From: Ralstonia condita
GTDB lineage: Bacteria > Pseudomonadota > Gammaproteobacteria > Burkholderiales > Burkholderiaceae
Length of the DNA stretch: 64,000 bases
NCBI RefSeq assembly: GCF_958405655.1
Contig: NZ_CATYWO010000008.1
Location: 55,501 to 119,500 of the forward strand
Reading direction: 5' to 3'
The notes under the pieces were generated by a model. The model was not told where the DNA came from. It made no database searches and saw only the letters and a program-made list of their open reading frames with translations. A program made the position numbers and the translations under genes. Of this stretch, positions 52,601 to 60,543 are shown in pieces. How positions within the stretch are numbered: position 1 is the stretch's first letter; every line of letters begins with the position of its first letter.

Positions 52601-54482
52601 AGCCGAGGATGTCGTAGTAGTGTCGGGTCTCGTGGCCGAGCGCGTCAGTGACGTAGGTGAGGCGGATGTTCTCGTCCCATTCCAGGCGGGTGTTGAAGCT
52701 GCCGTCGTCGGCCCATTCGCGAATGGCTTTGGCATGTGGGCCCTCGCCGTTCCACTGCAGGTTCATGCCTCGGCCAGTGCGGTCGGTGTAGCGAGTGACG
52801 AGGTGGTGCTGATAGGTGTAGTCCCAGTGCGCAGCGTTCTCGTCCTGCGCCATGACCAGATCGCCCGCTTCGTCGTAGGTGTAGCGCGAGAGCTGGCGGA
52901 CCAGTTGGCCGTCTTCGATCTGCCAGTGTTCAGCGATGCGGCCGGCATCATCGAGGCGAATGCCGACATGGGCGAGTGTGGTCTGGCCTTGGTAGGCGAT
53001 GATGTCCGACAGGACGGTGCGCTCACCAATGCGGTGGTCGTAGTGCAAGGCGATACCGGCTCCGCTGCGCAGGGTGATGCTGGTCAGGCGGAAGGACTGG
53101 CCGTGACGTTGGTAGGCTTCTTGACTGTCGAATCCGTGGGCGAGCGTCAGTCGATGTTCCGAAACGCGGACGAGCGTGACGCTCTCGATGGGGTCGTGAT
53201 GGAGCTTGCCCACTTCGGGCAGTGGGTAGGCGTGGCTGCGGCCGTCGGCTGCGTGGTAAAGGACGCTTTCAATGCCCTGCTCGGTGATGACATCGAAGCG
53301 CGTGGTGTAGGGCGTGATCCAGCGGGCGCCCTGCTCGCTGCTGTCGTAAGCGCCAAGGCTGGAGCGGTAAGTGCGTGTCCATTCGATGGGGAACAGGCTG
53401 GGAAGGACGAAATCAGTGTGGGTGAGCGTTTCGTCGCCGGTCGCGAAGCTGATGCTCTGGCCCGTACCACTTGGCGCAGGGCAGTTTGCGCAACCGGGGC
53501 CACCTTCAGCATCAGCTTGGCTAGTGACCGCACCGAGCTCGCCCTCGTGCGCAACATGCTTGGCTTGGCTGGTCTTACTTGTATGAACGTTGGCTGCTTG
53601 TCCACCATTGCGCTTTCGCCAGATGGCTACTGCTGCCGCAATTTGAGCCAGCAACCAGCCGATAGTTTGCGCAGTGGCTGAATCTGCCTGAGCGCTTAGT
53701 TGCGCGGGCAGCGCTATTCCAAGCTGCAGCAACTTGGCGGTTGTCGCTGCCCTGCGCTGTTGGGCCGCTGCCGGGGTCATGGCGGGCGCGATGGCACCCC
53801 TTGATGGCTTCCCCGACGACCGATACACCTTCCACAGCGCATTGAAAATGTTGTCGAGCGTGGAGGATGGATCATAGAGCGGCAAGCGGGACGTCGCTCG
53901 TACGTTGCTAGCGGTGCCCTGATTTCCAGGCGTCAAGCCCAAGATCAGTTGCTCGATGATGGCGGCGCCTAGCTTCCCAGCATCGCTCAGCATGTCCGCA
54001 AGTTTGCTCTGCGCTTGCTTTACGAAGTCATCAATCTCGCCAGCAATGGTGGCGTTGAGATGACCGACGATCGTCTCGACGAAGGCGTTACCAAGCGGCT
54101 TCCTAGGGTCTTGCTGTAGCTCCTGCTGTGCCAGCATGAGCATGGGACGCAAGCTGGTTCGCGCGGCAACCGTTTCTGCTGGATTCGGCCCAAGCGCAAT
54201 CAAGTCAATCCCGAGCCCTGCGAGAATGGGCGACGTGGGCGCTTGGTCGATCGTCGCAACAATCGCGTCCACTGCACCTGCGAGTGCCATGACGTTGCCA
54301 GCGACAGGGAGGTTTCCCGCGACGATGGGCAAACGCTCCAGCGTGACGGCACCATCGCTCGTCTTACGCAGCCATGCGTCAATCCGGGCGGCACTACTGC
54401 CGATGTCGTCGGGTGCAATGCTATTCAATGGGCCTACGGCGACTTGGGGATCGCGCGCCTTGCTCGGGGTCGGTGCTGCCAT
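49677..54482 (-). CDS. Full-length Rhs polymorphic toxin of the VgrG cluster
   Basis: This 1601-residue T6SS effector has an N-terminal helical region (1-330, no PAAR) and a DUF6531-like entry (GCANCPAPSGTGQSISFATG, near 340). A long series of YD repeats (YDERGNLVEHL, YDALGRRI types) builds the cage, and the core end RFISKDPIGLAGGLN and WIDPRGL marks autocleavage. Next comes a 143-residue tip (49677-50108) with ARINSRQMALNEQTARMASQ, MSPYDYTQYCRQWSKPKKAC and PPGYACDIPEYFPEM. I do not recognise the toxin. It starts 36 bp after vgrG and overlaps its immunity gene by four bases. Confidence 0.9.
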   Translation of the reverse strand: MAAPTPSKARDPQVAVGPLNSIAPDDIGSSAARIDAWLRKTSDGAVTLERLPIVAGNLPVAGNVMALAGAVDAIVATIDQAPTSPILAGLGIDLIALGPNPAETVAARTSLRPMLMLAQQELQQDPRKPLGNAFVETIVGHLNATIAGEIDDFVKQAQSKLADMLSDAGKLGAAIIEQLILGLTPGNQGTASNVRATSRLPLYDPSSTLDNIFNALWKVYRSSGKPSRGAIAPAMTPAAAQQRRAATTAKLLQLGIALPAQLSAQADSATAQTIGWLLAQIAAAVAIWRKRNGGQAANVHTSKTSQAKHVAHEGELGAVTSQADAEGGPGCANCPAPSGTGQSISFATGDETLTHTDFVLPSLFPIEWTRTYRSSLGAYDSSEQGARWITPYTTRFDVITEQGIESVLYHAADGRSHAYPLPEVGKLHHDPIESVTLVRVSEHRLTLAHGFDSQEAYQRHGQSFRLTSITLRSGAGIALHYDHRIGERTVLSDIIAYQGQTTLAHVGIRLDDAGRIAEHWQIEDGQLVRQLSRYTYDEAGDLVMAQDENAAHWDYTYQHHLVTRYTDRTGRGMNLQWNGEGPHAKAIREWADDGSFNTRLEWDENIRLTYVTDALGHETRHYYDILGYTYRIKHPDGRSEWFFRDDAKNVIQHIHTDGSIDRFTYDERGNLVEHLRADDSAIHYAYDDHDQLIKIRDAEGGLWQRDYDTKGNLTEEVDPLGNKTEYAYNKAGLLTEITDAKGGKKQLGYNAAGQLTSYTDCSGKTTTWHYDPRGRLEKVTNAAGGVTRYEYEAGQLAKVIHPDETAERFERDAEGRLLAHTDALHRRTTWDYSEAGLIARRTDAAHGVLEYQWNKLGRLTGLINENARQIRFQYDPVGRLLKQTGFDGNATQYYYDAASGVLKTTVDAETLATGYTFDALGRLTQRGAGILDPKTNKYETKQTETFAYDGNGRLVLAENAHSRLQWFHDAAGNVIREHQHYSGLDSPRVAVWRHAYDELNQRVSTIRPDGHRIDLLTYGSGHVHGIQLDGQELASFERDDLHRETQRTQGNRLTQTQKYDTAGRLLEQTLSHLDKTTAYVNRRQYRYDTVGQLTGINDTRRGNLTYRYDPVGKLLEANSALGQETFDFDPAGNLLDDPTLRTFAADPATGRSETSSRLQGRAALVDNLLKQYAGTHYEWSARGNLLKRTVNGQTAQFSWDLFNRLTRYSDDRLSVKYQYDALGRRITKHAQAVYFEPLGAGSVYIHNERARVNKELGCGFTLYGWDGDTLAWEARRDADIMRQGAYHPSPGSTRTTHYLYEPNSFVPIAQGVTHGMLPLHKQPAYAEADYDIDEDPLWQYEIQSTPFDSLAWYQCDHLGTPQELTDQNGEVAWAASYKAWGAAQEVISDAARKAGIQNPLRFQGQYFDHETGLHYNRHRYYDPSSGRFISKDPIGLAGGLNAHEYAPNPVSWIDPRGLQNAHQRRVQARINSRQMALNEQTARMASQPGYPLDMVHDAVNPNKKIWDAMSPYDYTQYCRQWSKPKKACEPRDRVPGRDVKDRTDYVPDQDWPTSKIPPGYACDIPEYFPEMRGASTAPTADINDFADLAGKIRRNARGLRR

Positions 54483-54518
54483 GTGTCTATTCAGGTAAGT
54501 GTGCCGAGGGTATTAAGC

Positions 54519-57440
54519 TCAGATGAAGATGCTCGTGCGGCCCGACGACGGAGCCGCGTGCGGACTGACTTCGGCGAGTGCGGGAATGTTCGCAGGCGGC
54601 GATTGGTTCAGCAGTTGCACGCTCGAGGCGTCCCGCCTTTCTAGGCCTGCAGGTCCTGCCTTGACTGCACTGGCGGCCTGCTGTGCAAGTTGCTCGGCTT
54701 GTGTGGCCTTGCCGAACGCGGCGAGAACTTGCGAAGCGACCGCGCCAGCGCTGGACGGTGTCGCTGGAGCGGTGGTACTGGTGGCATCTTGGCAGCCGTC
54801 TGTCTGCGACCAGCTTGGTTTGCCCATATAACTGCTCTTTGCCCAGGTATCTGCCGGGTCGGCGCCAAACGTCACCTTGGCAGGGCCGGGTGCAATACCG
54901 GAGATTGCGGCAAAGCCCTTTGCGTCCAGCTTGCCGTTGGTGATCTTGCCCAGGGCATCCTCGACCTGGAAGTGGCCTTCCTTGATGCCCAACCGGTTGG
55001 CGTACTGGTTGAAGATCTCCAGATTGCCCTTGCCGGCCTTCGGTTCACCCGGAAACTGCGCGGTCTGCCGGGCACTGGTGGTGACGGTGTAGCCACCGGC
55101 GTGAACGGTGTAGGCGGCTGGCGTTTTGTGCGTGATGCCCCCAGCGCTGTACGTGGTCCCGCTGCCGCCCCCGCTGATGACGAGCTCTTGCTTGGCGCTG
55201 ATGGTGATGCGGTTGGCGGTAGCCTTGATGTCGAGCTTGGCGAGCAGGTTGATGCTGTTCTGTAGCGCCCGCAGGTCGATGTCGCCGCTGAAGGCGATGA
55301 GCCGGTAGCCCAGGCTTTGAATGAAGATGCGCACGCCCCGGCTGACGCTGGCGATGAGCTTGTGGCCGACGGCGAGACTGGTGTGGCCAGTACTTGATAG
55401 CGCAAGGTGCTCGCCGGTGGCCAGGTGCATCGATTGCGCCGTGGTGGCTTCGATGCCGGCGGGGCTGGCCAGGACGAGGTGCGGTGCGCTGAGTTCGGGG
55501 AAGCTGCCGCTCCCGGCGTTGGCTGCACCGCTGCCCCGGATGTCGTCGTTCTGCGCCTTGATGGCGCGGGCGACCTCGGCTTGGTCCGTCGGGTCTTGTG
55601 CCTCATGTTCTTGCGCGAGTTCGGCAAAGGTCTCTTGCTGGTCGCGCGCAACGGTGAGGCGTTGGACGGTTTCCGCCAAGTCCTTGTGGTGGCCTTGGGC
55701 CTTGAGCCGCGCTTCGGTGGTGAGCAGCAGGCCATTGGCCCGCACGACGCCCTGGGCGTCGGTGCGCAACTCGAAGCCTTCACCGCGTTTGTCCTTGCGG
55801 CCCTGGCCGCGCAGGATGCGAGTGATGAACCCCAGGCTCAGGCTGGAGTTCTGGTGGTCGCTCTGCAGCTGCGTCTGGATTTGGCCTTGGGTGTCGTCCT
55901 GGACAAAGGTGTTGGTCCTACCCCCGTACAATTCCTTGCTGACGAAACCAGAGAGCGCATGGTGCCCTGGCATCGGCCACTGGGGCATGTTCTCCCGATT
56001 AGGGACGCGGCCCGTGATGATGGGGCAATCCGGATCGCCATTGAGGAAGTCGACAATGACTTCTTGCCCGATGCGTGGAATCTGGATGGCGCCGAAGCGC
56101 TCACCCTGCCAGGGAGACGACGTTCGCACCCAGCACGAACTGTTTGCATTGCGTTGACCGATGCGGTCCCAGTGGAACTGCACCTTGACGCGGCCGTATT
56201 CGTCGCTCCAGACCTCCTGGTTCTCCGGACCTACGACGGTGGCCGTCTGGGGTCCGGTTGTCCTCGGCTTGGGCTGGGTGCGCTCGGGGCGGAAGAGCTC
56301 GTTGCTGGGCTGGGCGGTGAAGCTCACTTCGCAGCGCCACGCTTGGTTGCCGCCAGAAGATTCGGGTACGTCCTCAATCAGAAGCTGGGCGCCAAGGATG
56401 AGGTATTCGCGGTTGGCCTCGCTCTGGACGAAGTGCGCGAGGGTGAAGGTGCAGCCTGGGACCATCGCACGCACGTTGCCGGCACCCCGGGCTCGGCGGC
56501 CGTGCTGGCGCAGGGCCTCCATGCGCATGCGGGCGACCTGGTCGCCTTCCTTCCAAGGGTCGTTGCCGGCAGTAGGCTGGCTGTGGTCACCGGGCCATTC
56601 GCGCACTTCGGCATTGGCGTGGGCGGTATCGAGCGGATCGGCGGCGCGGACGGTGAGGTCGGCGCTCGGCTTGACGAAGTCGTAGTCGGTGGTCGTCCAC
56701 TGTCCCGAGACGACTTTGTCGTGCAGCTCGAAGGTGTGCAGGTGTTCTTCGTCGATGCGGTCGGAAGACGGCTGCCAGCGGATGGTCTGGTAGGCGGGGC
56801 TGGCGAATGGACCAAACGCGCCGTTGCCGTCGGTGAGCACCAAACGATGTTTGCCGCCCGAGTGCTCGATGTGCCAGGCGATGCCCCATTCCTGCGTCAG
56901 GCGCTGGAAGAACTCGAAGTCGCTTTCGTTGTATTGGACCTGGTACTCGCGCCTGGGGTAGCGGGCGATGTCGAGCCGGCGTTCGACGGGGAAGATGTAG
57001 CCACCCAGCAGCGCATCCAGAATCTCCACCACGGTCTGCTGCTGAAAGATGCGTGTGTCGCGGTTGAGCGTGGCAAGCCAAAGCCAGGGGCGCAGCGTGA
57101 GACGATATTTGAGTTGGCGGCCACCATGGACCGGGGTGGGACCGACGATGTCGGTGACAAGCCCGCTGATTTGTCGGGTGCCGGCGTCGGTGCCGTCCAA
57201 CGCGATGGTGACAGTGAGTTCCTGGCCGCGCAGGGCGTTGGTGTCGAGGTTGGCGGCCGGGCCGTAGAGGACGTTGCGTTCGTCGGGGGTCTTGAGTTCG
57301 ACTTCGTACTCGAACAGTTCGCACAGCCGCTCGGTGCCGGAGAGCTTGGAGAACACCAGCGCCGGTTTGCCCAGAATTTCTGGCAGGCCGTGGCCTGCAA
57401 CGATGACGGTTCTGGCAAACGGCACGTCTCGATGGCTCAT
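54519..57440 (-). CDS. vgrG: Type VI secretion spike protein VgrG with C-terminal transthyretin-like adaptor
   Basis: This 973-residue protein has the gp27-like base (residues about 20-385; FEYEVELKTPDERN, YNESDFEFFQRLTQEWGIAW) and the gp5-like OB domain (about 400-480; EVWSDEYGRVKVQFHWDR, SPWQGERFGAIQIPRIGQEV). A DUF2345 spike extension follows (about 640-790). A transthyretin-like domain lies near 804-866 (GHFQVEDALGKITNGKLDAK, GIAPGPAKVTFG), followed by an Ala/Gln-rich tail. TTR-type extensions are known to recruit cargo effectors, here presumably the Rhs. GGGAG lies about 10 nt before the ATG. No other T6SS structural gene is in the window. Confidence 0.93.
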   Translation of the reverse strand: MSHRDVPFARTVIVAGHGLPEILGKPALVFSKLSGTERLCELFEYEVELKTPDERNVLYGPAANLDTNALRGQELTVTIALDGTDAGTRQISGLVTDIVGPTPVHGGRQLKYRLTLRPWLWLATLNRDTRIFQQQTVVEILDALLGGYIFPVERRLDIARYPRREYQVQYNESDFEFFQRLTQEWGIAWHIEHSGGKHRLVLTDGNGAFGPFASPAYQTIRWQPSSDRIDEEHLHTFELHDKVVSGQWTTTDYDFVKPSADLTVRAADPLDTAHANAEVREWPGDHSQPTAGNDPWKEGDQVARMRMEALRQHGRRARGAGNVRAMVPGCTFTLAHFVQSEANREYLILGAQLLIEDVPESSGGNQAWRCEVSFTAQPSNELFRPERTQPKPRTTGPQTATVVGPENQEVWSDEYGRVKVQFHWDRIGQRNANSSCWVRTSSPWQGERFGAIQIPRIGQEVIVDFLNGDPDCPIITGRVPNRENMPQWPMPGHHALSGFVSKELYGGRTNTFVQDDTQGQIQTQLQSDHQNSSLSLGFITRILRGQGRKDKRGEGFELRTDAQGVVRANGLLLTTEARLKAQGHHKDLAETVQRLTVARDQQETFAELAQEHEAQDPTDQAEVARAIKAQNDDIRGSGAANAGSGSFPELSAPHLVLASPAGIEATTAQSMHLATGEHLALSSTGHTSLAVGHKLIASVSRGVRIFIQSLGYRLIAFSGDIDLRALQNSINLLAKLDIKATANRITISAKQELVISGGGSGTTYSAGGITHKTPAAYTVHAGGYTVTTSARQTAQFPGEPKAGKGNLEIFNQYANRLGIKEGHFQVEDALGKITNGKLDAKGFAAISGIAPGPAKVTFGADPADTWAKSSYMGKPSWSQTDGCQDATSTTAPATPSSAGAVASQVLAAFGKATQAEQLAQQAASAVKAGPAGLERRDASSVQLLNQSPPANIPALAEVSPHAAPSSGRTSIFI

Positions 57441-57511
57441 GGCGACAGCTCCCTAGCTTGAGAAGCTCTCGAGGGTAGCCGGCGAACGACCACCCCGCCC
57501 AGCAATTCACA

Positions 57512-57525
57512 AAATTGCGCAATTT
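57512..57525. promoter_or_regulatory. Palindrome upstream of vgrG
   Basis: AAATTGCGCAATTT is a perfect 14-bp palindrome. ACA and TGT flank it with a one-base offset, and it lies 72 bp before the vgrG start. It is a plausible operator for the VgrG-Rhs operon, but no regulator is known. Confidence 0.45.
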
Positions 57526-57660
57526 GTAGTGGACTTGGTGCCCTCCAGGAAGGGGGCCCTGGCATGCTGTACCAATGAACGTCTTCAATGAAATCACAAC
57601 GCTACGCAGTATCCGCAACGCGATCGCGAAGAGAAGAACGATTCATGCGGTCATGCTCCC

Positions 57661-57694
57661 CCCCTCAAACACTGGAGTCTCACCGTCAGAGAGC
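57661..57694. repeat. Two-unit copy of the 21-bp repeat
   Basis: Two 13-bp cores, CCCCTCAAACACT and ACCGTCAGAGAGC, are separated by 8 bp. This gives the same 21-bp period and core consensus as the 13-unit array at 63327-63599. Confidence 0.7.
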
Positions 57695-57750
57695 ACCAAC
57701 TACGCACGGACCAGTCGAGGAAAAACAAGCTCCGGTTACATAGCAGCCAA

Positions 57751-58266
57751 TCATTCCGGCCGGGGCGGGGGGTCTCCGCGCTTGCGGTAACTCGGGATAT
57801 CCGGTGCACCGGCCGGCGGCGGGTTCTGCTTCAGATCTGCGATGAGCGCCTTCATCTCACCAATCTCCTTCACCTGCGCCCGAATGATGCCGTCTGCCAG
57901 CTTGCGCACGCGTGGGTCTTTAATGTGCGCGCGCTCACTGGTCATGATGGCGATGGAGTGGTGAGGAATCATCGCCTGCATGTACGACACATCCCCCACA
58001 GTCTGCTGGCCCCGAACGAGCCACAGCGCGCCGCAGAACACGACCGCGCTCACGAGCAGGATCGCCACGTTCAGTGCGGCTTTGGCGTACATGTTCCACA
58101 TGAACACGAGCATGATGGCGCTCATTGCCGCCCCCATGATCAGCGCCATCCACATGCGTGTCTGGCTGAATAGAACGTGCTCGATCTCGTAGGTGTTCAA
58201 GTACATCAGACCGAACATCACGACCGTGGACACCACGATCATGGCTCCGAAACGGGCGTAGCTCAT
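57751..58266 (-). CDS. Membrane protein with C-terminal DUF305 domain
   Basis: This 171-residue protein has about three hydrophobic helices in the first 90 residues and then a DUF305 domain with the signature YMQAMIPHHSIAIMTSERA and later GIIRAQVKEIGEMKALI. DUF305 proteins are often near metal or copper genes, and the paired His/Met could bind metal, but the function is unknown. The start at 58266 is preferred because GGGGG lies 7 nt upstream. A TTG at 58290 would extend the protein by eight residues. Confidence 0.85.
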   Translation of the reverse strand: MSYARFGAMIVVSTVVMFGLMYLNTYEIEHVLFSQTRMWMALIMGAAMSAIMLVFMWNMYAKAALNVAILLVSAVVFCGALWLVRGQQTVGDVSYMQAMIPHHSIAIMTSERAHIKDPRVRKLADGIIRAQVKEIGEMKALIADLKQNPPPAGAPDIPSYRKRGDPPPRPE

Positions 58267-58508
58267 CTGTTGCCCCCGCGCGTTGAACAAGTTGGCGGGG
58301 CGCGGTCATCGGCCCCGGACCATGCAAGTGCAGCATGCGGTATGCCCGCCTCGGGTATGTGTTTGTCAGCGCTGGCAATCAAGGCATCCACCGTCGTGGA
58401 GACCCGTCGCACAAAGCCACTACAATAGCGCCCCTTCGCCGGTGGCACCCGCTCCTGATATCCCGTGCAGGCGCATGCCTCCCGCTGCACTCCAGTGGCC
58501 ACATTCCT

Positions 58509-59762
58509 ATGATGTCAAACGCCTGCGGCGTCGATTTCGGCACGTCCAACTCCACCGTCGGCTGGCTGAGACCGGACGCGCCCACCCTGCTGCCGCTCGA
58601 AGACGGCAAAGCTACGCTGCCTTCCGTCATCTTCTTTCATGCCGAAGACCCGCTGGTGACCTACGGCCGTGCCGCGCTGGCCGACTATCTTGCCGGCTAC
58701 GAGGGCCGCCTGATGCGCTCGCTCAAGAGCCTGCTCGGCACGTCGATGATGGACGACAGCACCGAGGTCATGGGCCAGGCCATGCCCTTCCGCAAGCTGC
58801 TGGCGCATTTCATCGGCGAACTCAAGCGGCGTGCCGAGCGCGCTGCCGGCCATGAATTCCGCCGCGCCGTACTGGGCCGCCCGGTGTTCTTCATCGACGA
58901 AGACCCCAAGGCCGACCAGCTCGCCGAAGACACGCTCTCGGAAATCGCGCGCGACGCCGGCTTCGACGAGATCGCCTTCCAGTACGAGCCCATCGCCGCC
59001 GCGTTCGACTACGAGGCCGGCATCAGCGGTGAAGAGCTTGTGCTGGTGGCCGATATTGGCGGCGGTACGTCGGACTTCTCACTGGTGCGCCTGTCGCCCG
59101 ACCGCGCGAAACGCCTTGACCGCCGCGAGGACATCCTCGCCAACGGCGGCGTTCACATCGGCGGCACAGATTTCGACCGCGCCTTGAGCCTCGCCAGCGT
59201 GATGCCCCTGCTGGGCCTGAACAGCACGCTACGCAACGGCAAGGCGATGCCGTCTGGCCAGTATTTCGACCTGGCGAGCTGGCACACCATCAACCACGTG
59301 TACACGCGCAAGGCGTGGACGGTGGTGATGGACAACTACCGAGATGCCGCCGACACCGAAAAACTCGACCGCCTCATCCGCCTGATCCGCGAGCGCGCCG
59401 GCCACTGGCTGGCCATCCAGGTGGAAGCCGCCAAGATCGCGCTGTCGGACGCTCCGGTGGCGGAGATCGACCTGCACCGCATCGCGCCCGAGCTGAAGCA
59501 GCCCGTCACGCGCGAGGATTTCGACCAGTCGATCGGGAAGCTGGTCGGCAAGACGGTCTCGACGGTGCAGGCCATGCTGAAGACGGCGGGCGTGGCAGCG
59601 GAAGCGGTCGATACCATTCTCTTTGCCGGCGGCTCCAGCGGGGTGCCGATGCTGCGCGAGCAACTGGCGCAAGTGCTGCCGTCGGCGCGACGCGTCGAGG
59701 GCGACTTGTTCGGCGGGATCGGTTCTGGCCTGGCGCGCGATGCGGCGCGCAAGTTTGGCTGA
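58509..59762 (+). CDS. Hsp70-family protein, YegD type
   Basis: The 417-residue protein has an actin-like ATPase domain with the phosphate-1 loop VDFGTSNSTVGW, phosphate-2 VLVADIGGGTSDFSLVRL and the adenosine motif LFAGGSSGVPMLREQL. It ends where the nucleotide-binding domain ends and lacks the Hsp70 substrate-binding domain, as in E. coli YegD. The client, if any, is unknown. A second ATG directly after the first (58512) could also serve. No DnaJ or GrpE gene is adjacent. Confidence 0.9.
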   Translation: MMSNACGVDFGTSNSTVGWLRPDAPTLLPLEDGKATLPSVIFFHAEDPLVTYGRAALADYLAGYEGRLMRSLKSLLGTSMMDDSTEVMGQAMPFRKLLAHFIGELKRRAERAAGHEFRRAVLGRPVFFIDEDPKADQLAEDTLSEIARDAGFDEIAFQYEPIAAAFDYEAGISGEELVLVADIGGGTSDFSLVRLSPDRAKRLDRREDILANGGVHIGGTDFDRALSLASVMPLLGLNSTLRNGKAMPSGQYFDLASWHTINHVYTRKAWTVVMDNYRDAADTEKLDRLIRLIRERAGHWLAIQVEAAKIALSDAPVAEIDLHRIAPELKQPVTREDFDQSIGKLVGKTVSTVQAMLKTAGVAAEAVDTILFAGGSSGVPMLREQLAQVLPSARRVEGDLFGGIGSGLARDAARKFG

Positions 59763-59916
59763 GGGGCTGAAACGCTGAGAGGCGGCGGGACTTTTTGAGC
59801 CTATCGAACCATCCGGGTTGGGATCCTGCTGTCGTCGAAGACGAGGACCACGCCATGCTGGAGGCGATCCAACTCAAAGCGACGAACTCGGTTCGCAGGC
59901 TAAGCTGACCACCAAT

Positions 59917-60339
59917 CTACTGTGCGCCCTGCAAGGCTTTCTCCCAGGCAGGGGCATCCTCGGCAAGCTCGCGATAGCAATCAAGATTCGCCAGTTGTCG
60001 GCCACTAGCGATATCGACCAGCACGCACGCCATGTTGAAGTGCAACGATCCAGTCTGATAGGCGACCTGGTTTCCGCTTTCCCAAAACATCCATTTCCAC
60101 ACCAATGGATCTCCTTGGATTCGACGGACAACGTGCCCCCGCTGGGCGATAACCAAGGTGGTGGGGTAGCCCCGACCGTCCGGAGACGGATAGATCACCG
60201 TCCAACCTTCAAGACCATTCGGCCCCGCCCGATGCGCTGATTCGCTGGGCGTGTCTGCCTGCGACGGCTGATGAGCCAATGCAGCGCCTGACAACACGAG
60301 CATGCCGATCATAGCCAGCCTTCTGGCGGTGCATTGCAT
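59917..60339 (-). CDS. Small exported protein of unknown function
   Basis: This 140-residue protein has a signal peptide (basic MQCTARRLAM, hydrophobic IGMLVLSGAALA, AHQ site). A short mature region follows, with GLEGWTVIYPSPDGRGYPTT, VIAQRGHVVRRIQGDPLVWK and an apparent Cys pair (MACVLVD and LDCYREL). I do not recognise a family. Periplasmic location is likely. It stands alone between two + strand stretches. Confidence 0.6.
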   Translation of the reverse strand: MQCTARRLAMIGMLVLSGAALAHQPSQADTPSESAHRAGPNGLEGWTVIYPSPDGRGYPTTLVIAQRGHVVRRIQGDPLVWKWMFWESGNQVAYQTGSLHFNMACVLVDIASGRQLANLDCYRELAEDAPAWEKALQGAQ

Positions 60340-60426
60340 GATGGATGAGAGCGGTTTGGGGTAGCCCAGTCTAGCGCTTGCTCAGTCGCGGGACTCAACA
60401 AGAGGGATACCGGAACGACCACTTCT

Positions 60427-60476
60427 GGCCGAAAGCGGTCGGCGATGGCATTACCTATGGCCGTCCGCTTTCGACC
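60427..60476. repeat. Inverted-repeat copy of a dispersed GGCCGAAAGCGG motif
   Basis: A 17-base arm at 60427-60443 (GGCCGAAAGCGGTCGGC) and its near-complement at 60460-60476 match at 15 of 17 positions around a 16-nt loop. Single arms of the same motif occur at 61677 and 62573. Confidence 0.65.
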
Positions 60477-60543
60477 CTAGAAGAGACTTCTAGCTTTCTC
60501 AATCGTGAAAAATCGAGCAAGACGCCTGTTTTCAAAAACCAAT

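Larger units (their letters stand above)
40147..57440 (-). other. VgrG-Rhs island with archive of displaced toxin tips and immunity genes
   Basis: All genes here lie on the minus strand. The order of transcription is vgrG, a full Rhs, its immunity gene, PAAR, and then a chain of 5'-truncated Rhs ends, each with a different tip and a small downstream gene. The 3' core of Rhs occurs at least five times at near DNA identity (around 50.1-50.85, 47.5-48.8, 45.9-46.6, 44.5-45.2 and 41.6-42.2 kb), plus scraps. Tip and immunity segments have visibly lower GC than the core, a usual sign of transfer. Confidence 0.85.
57441..57750. other. 310-bp region upstream of vgrG
   Basis: No gene is supported. 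It contains the palindrome at 57512-57525 and a two-unit copy of the 21-bp repeat at 57661-57694. No convincing sigma-70 or sigma-54 promoter could be picked out on the minus strand. Confidence 0.4.
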
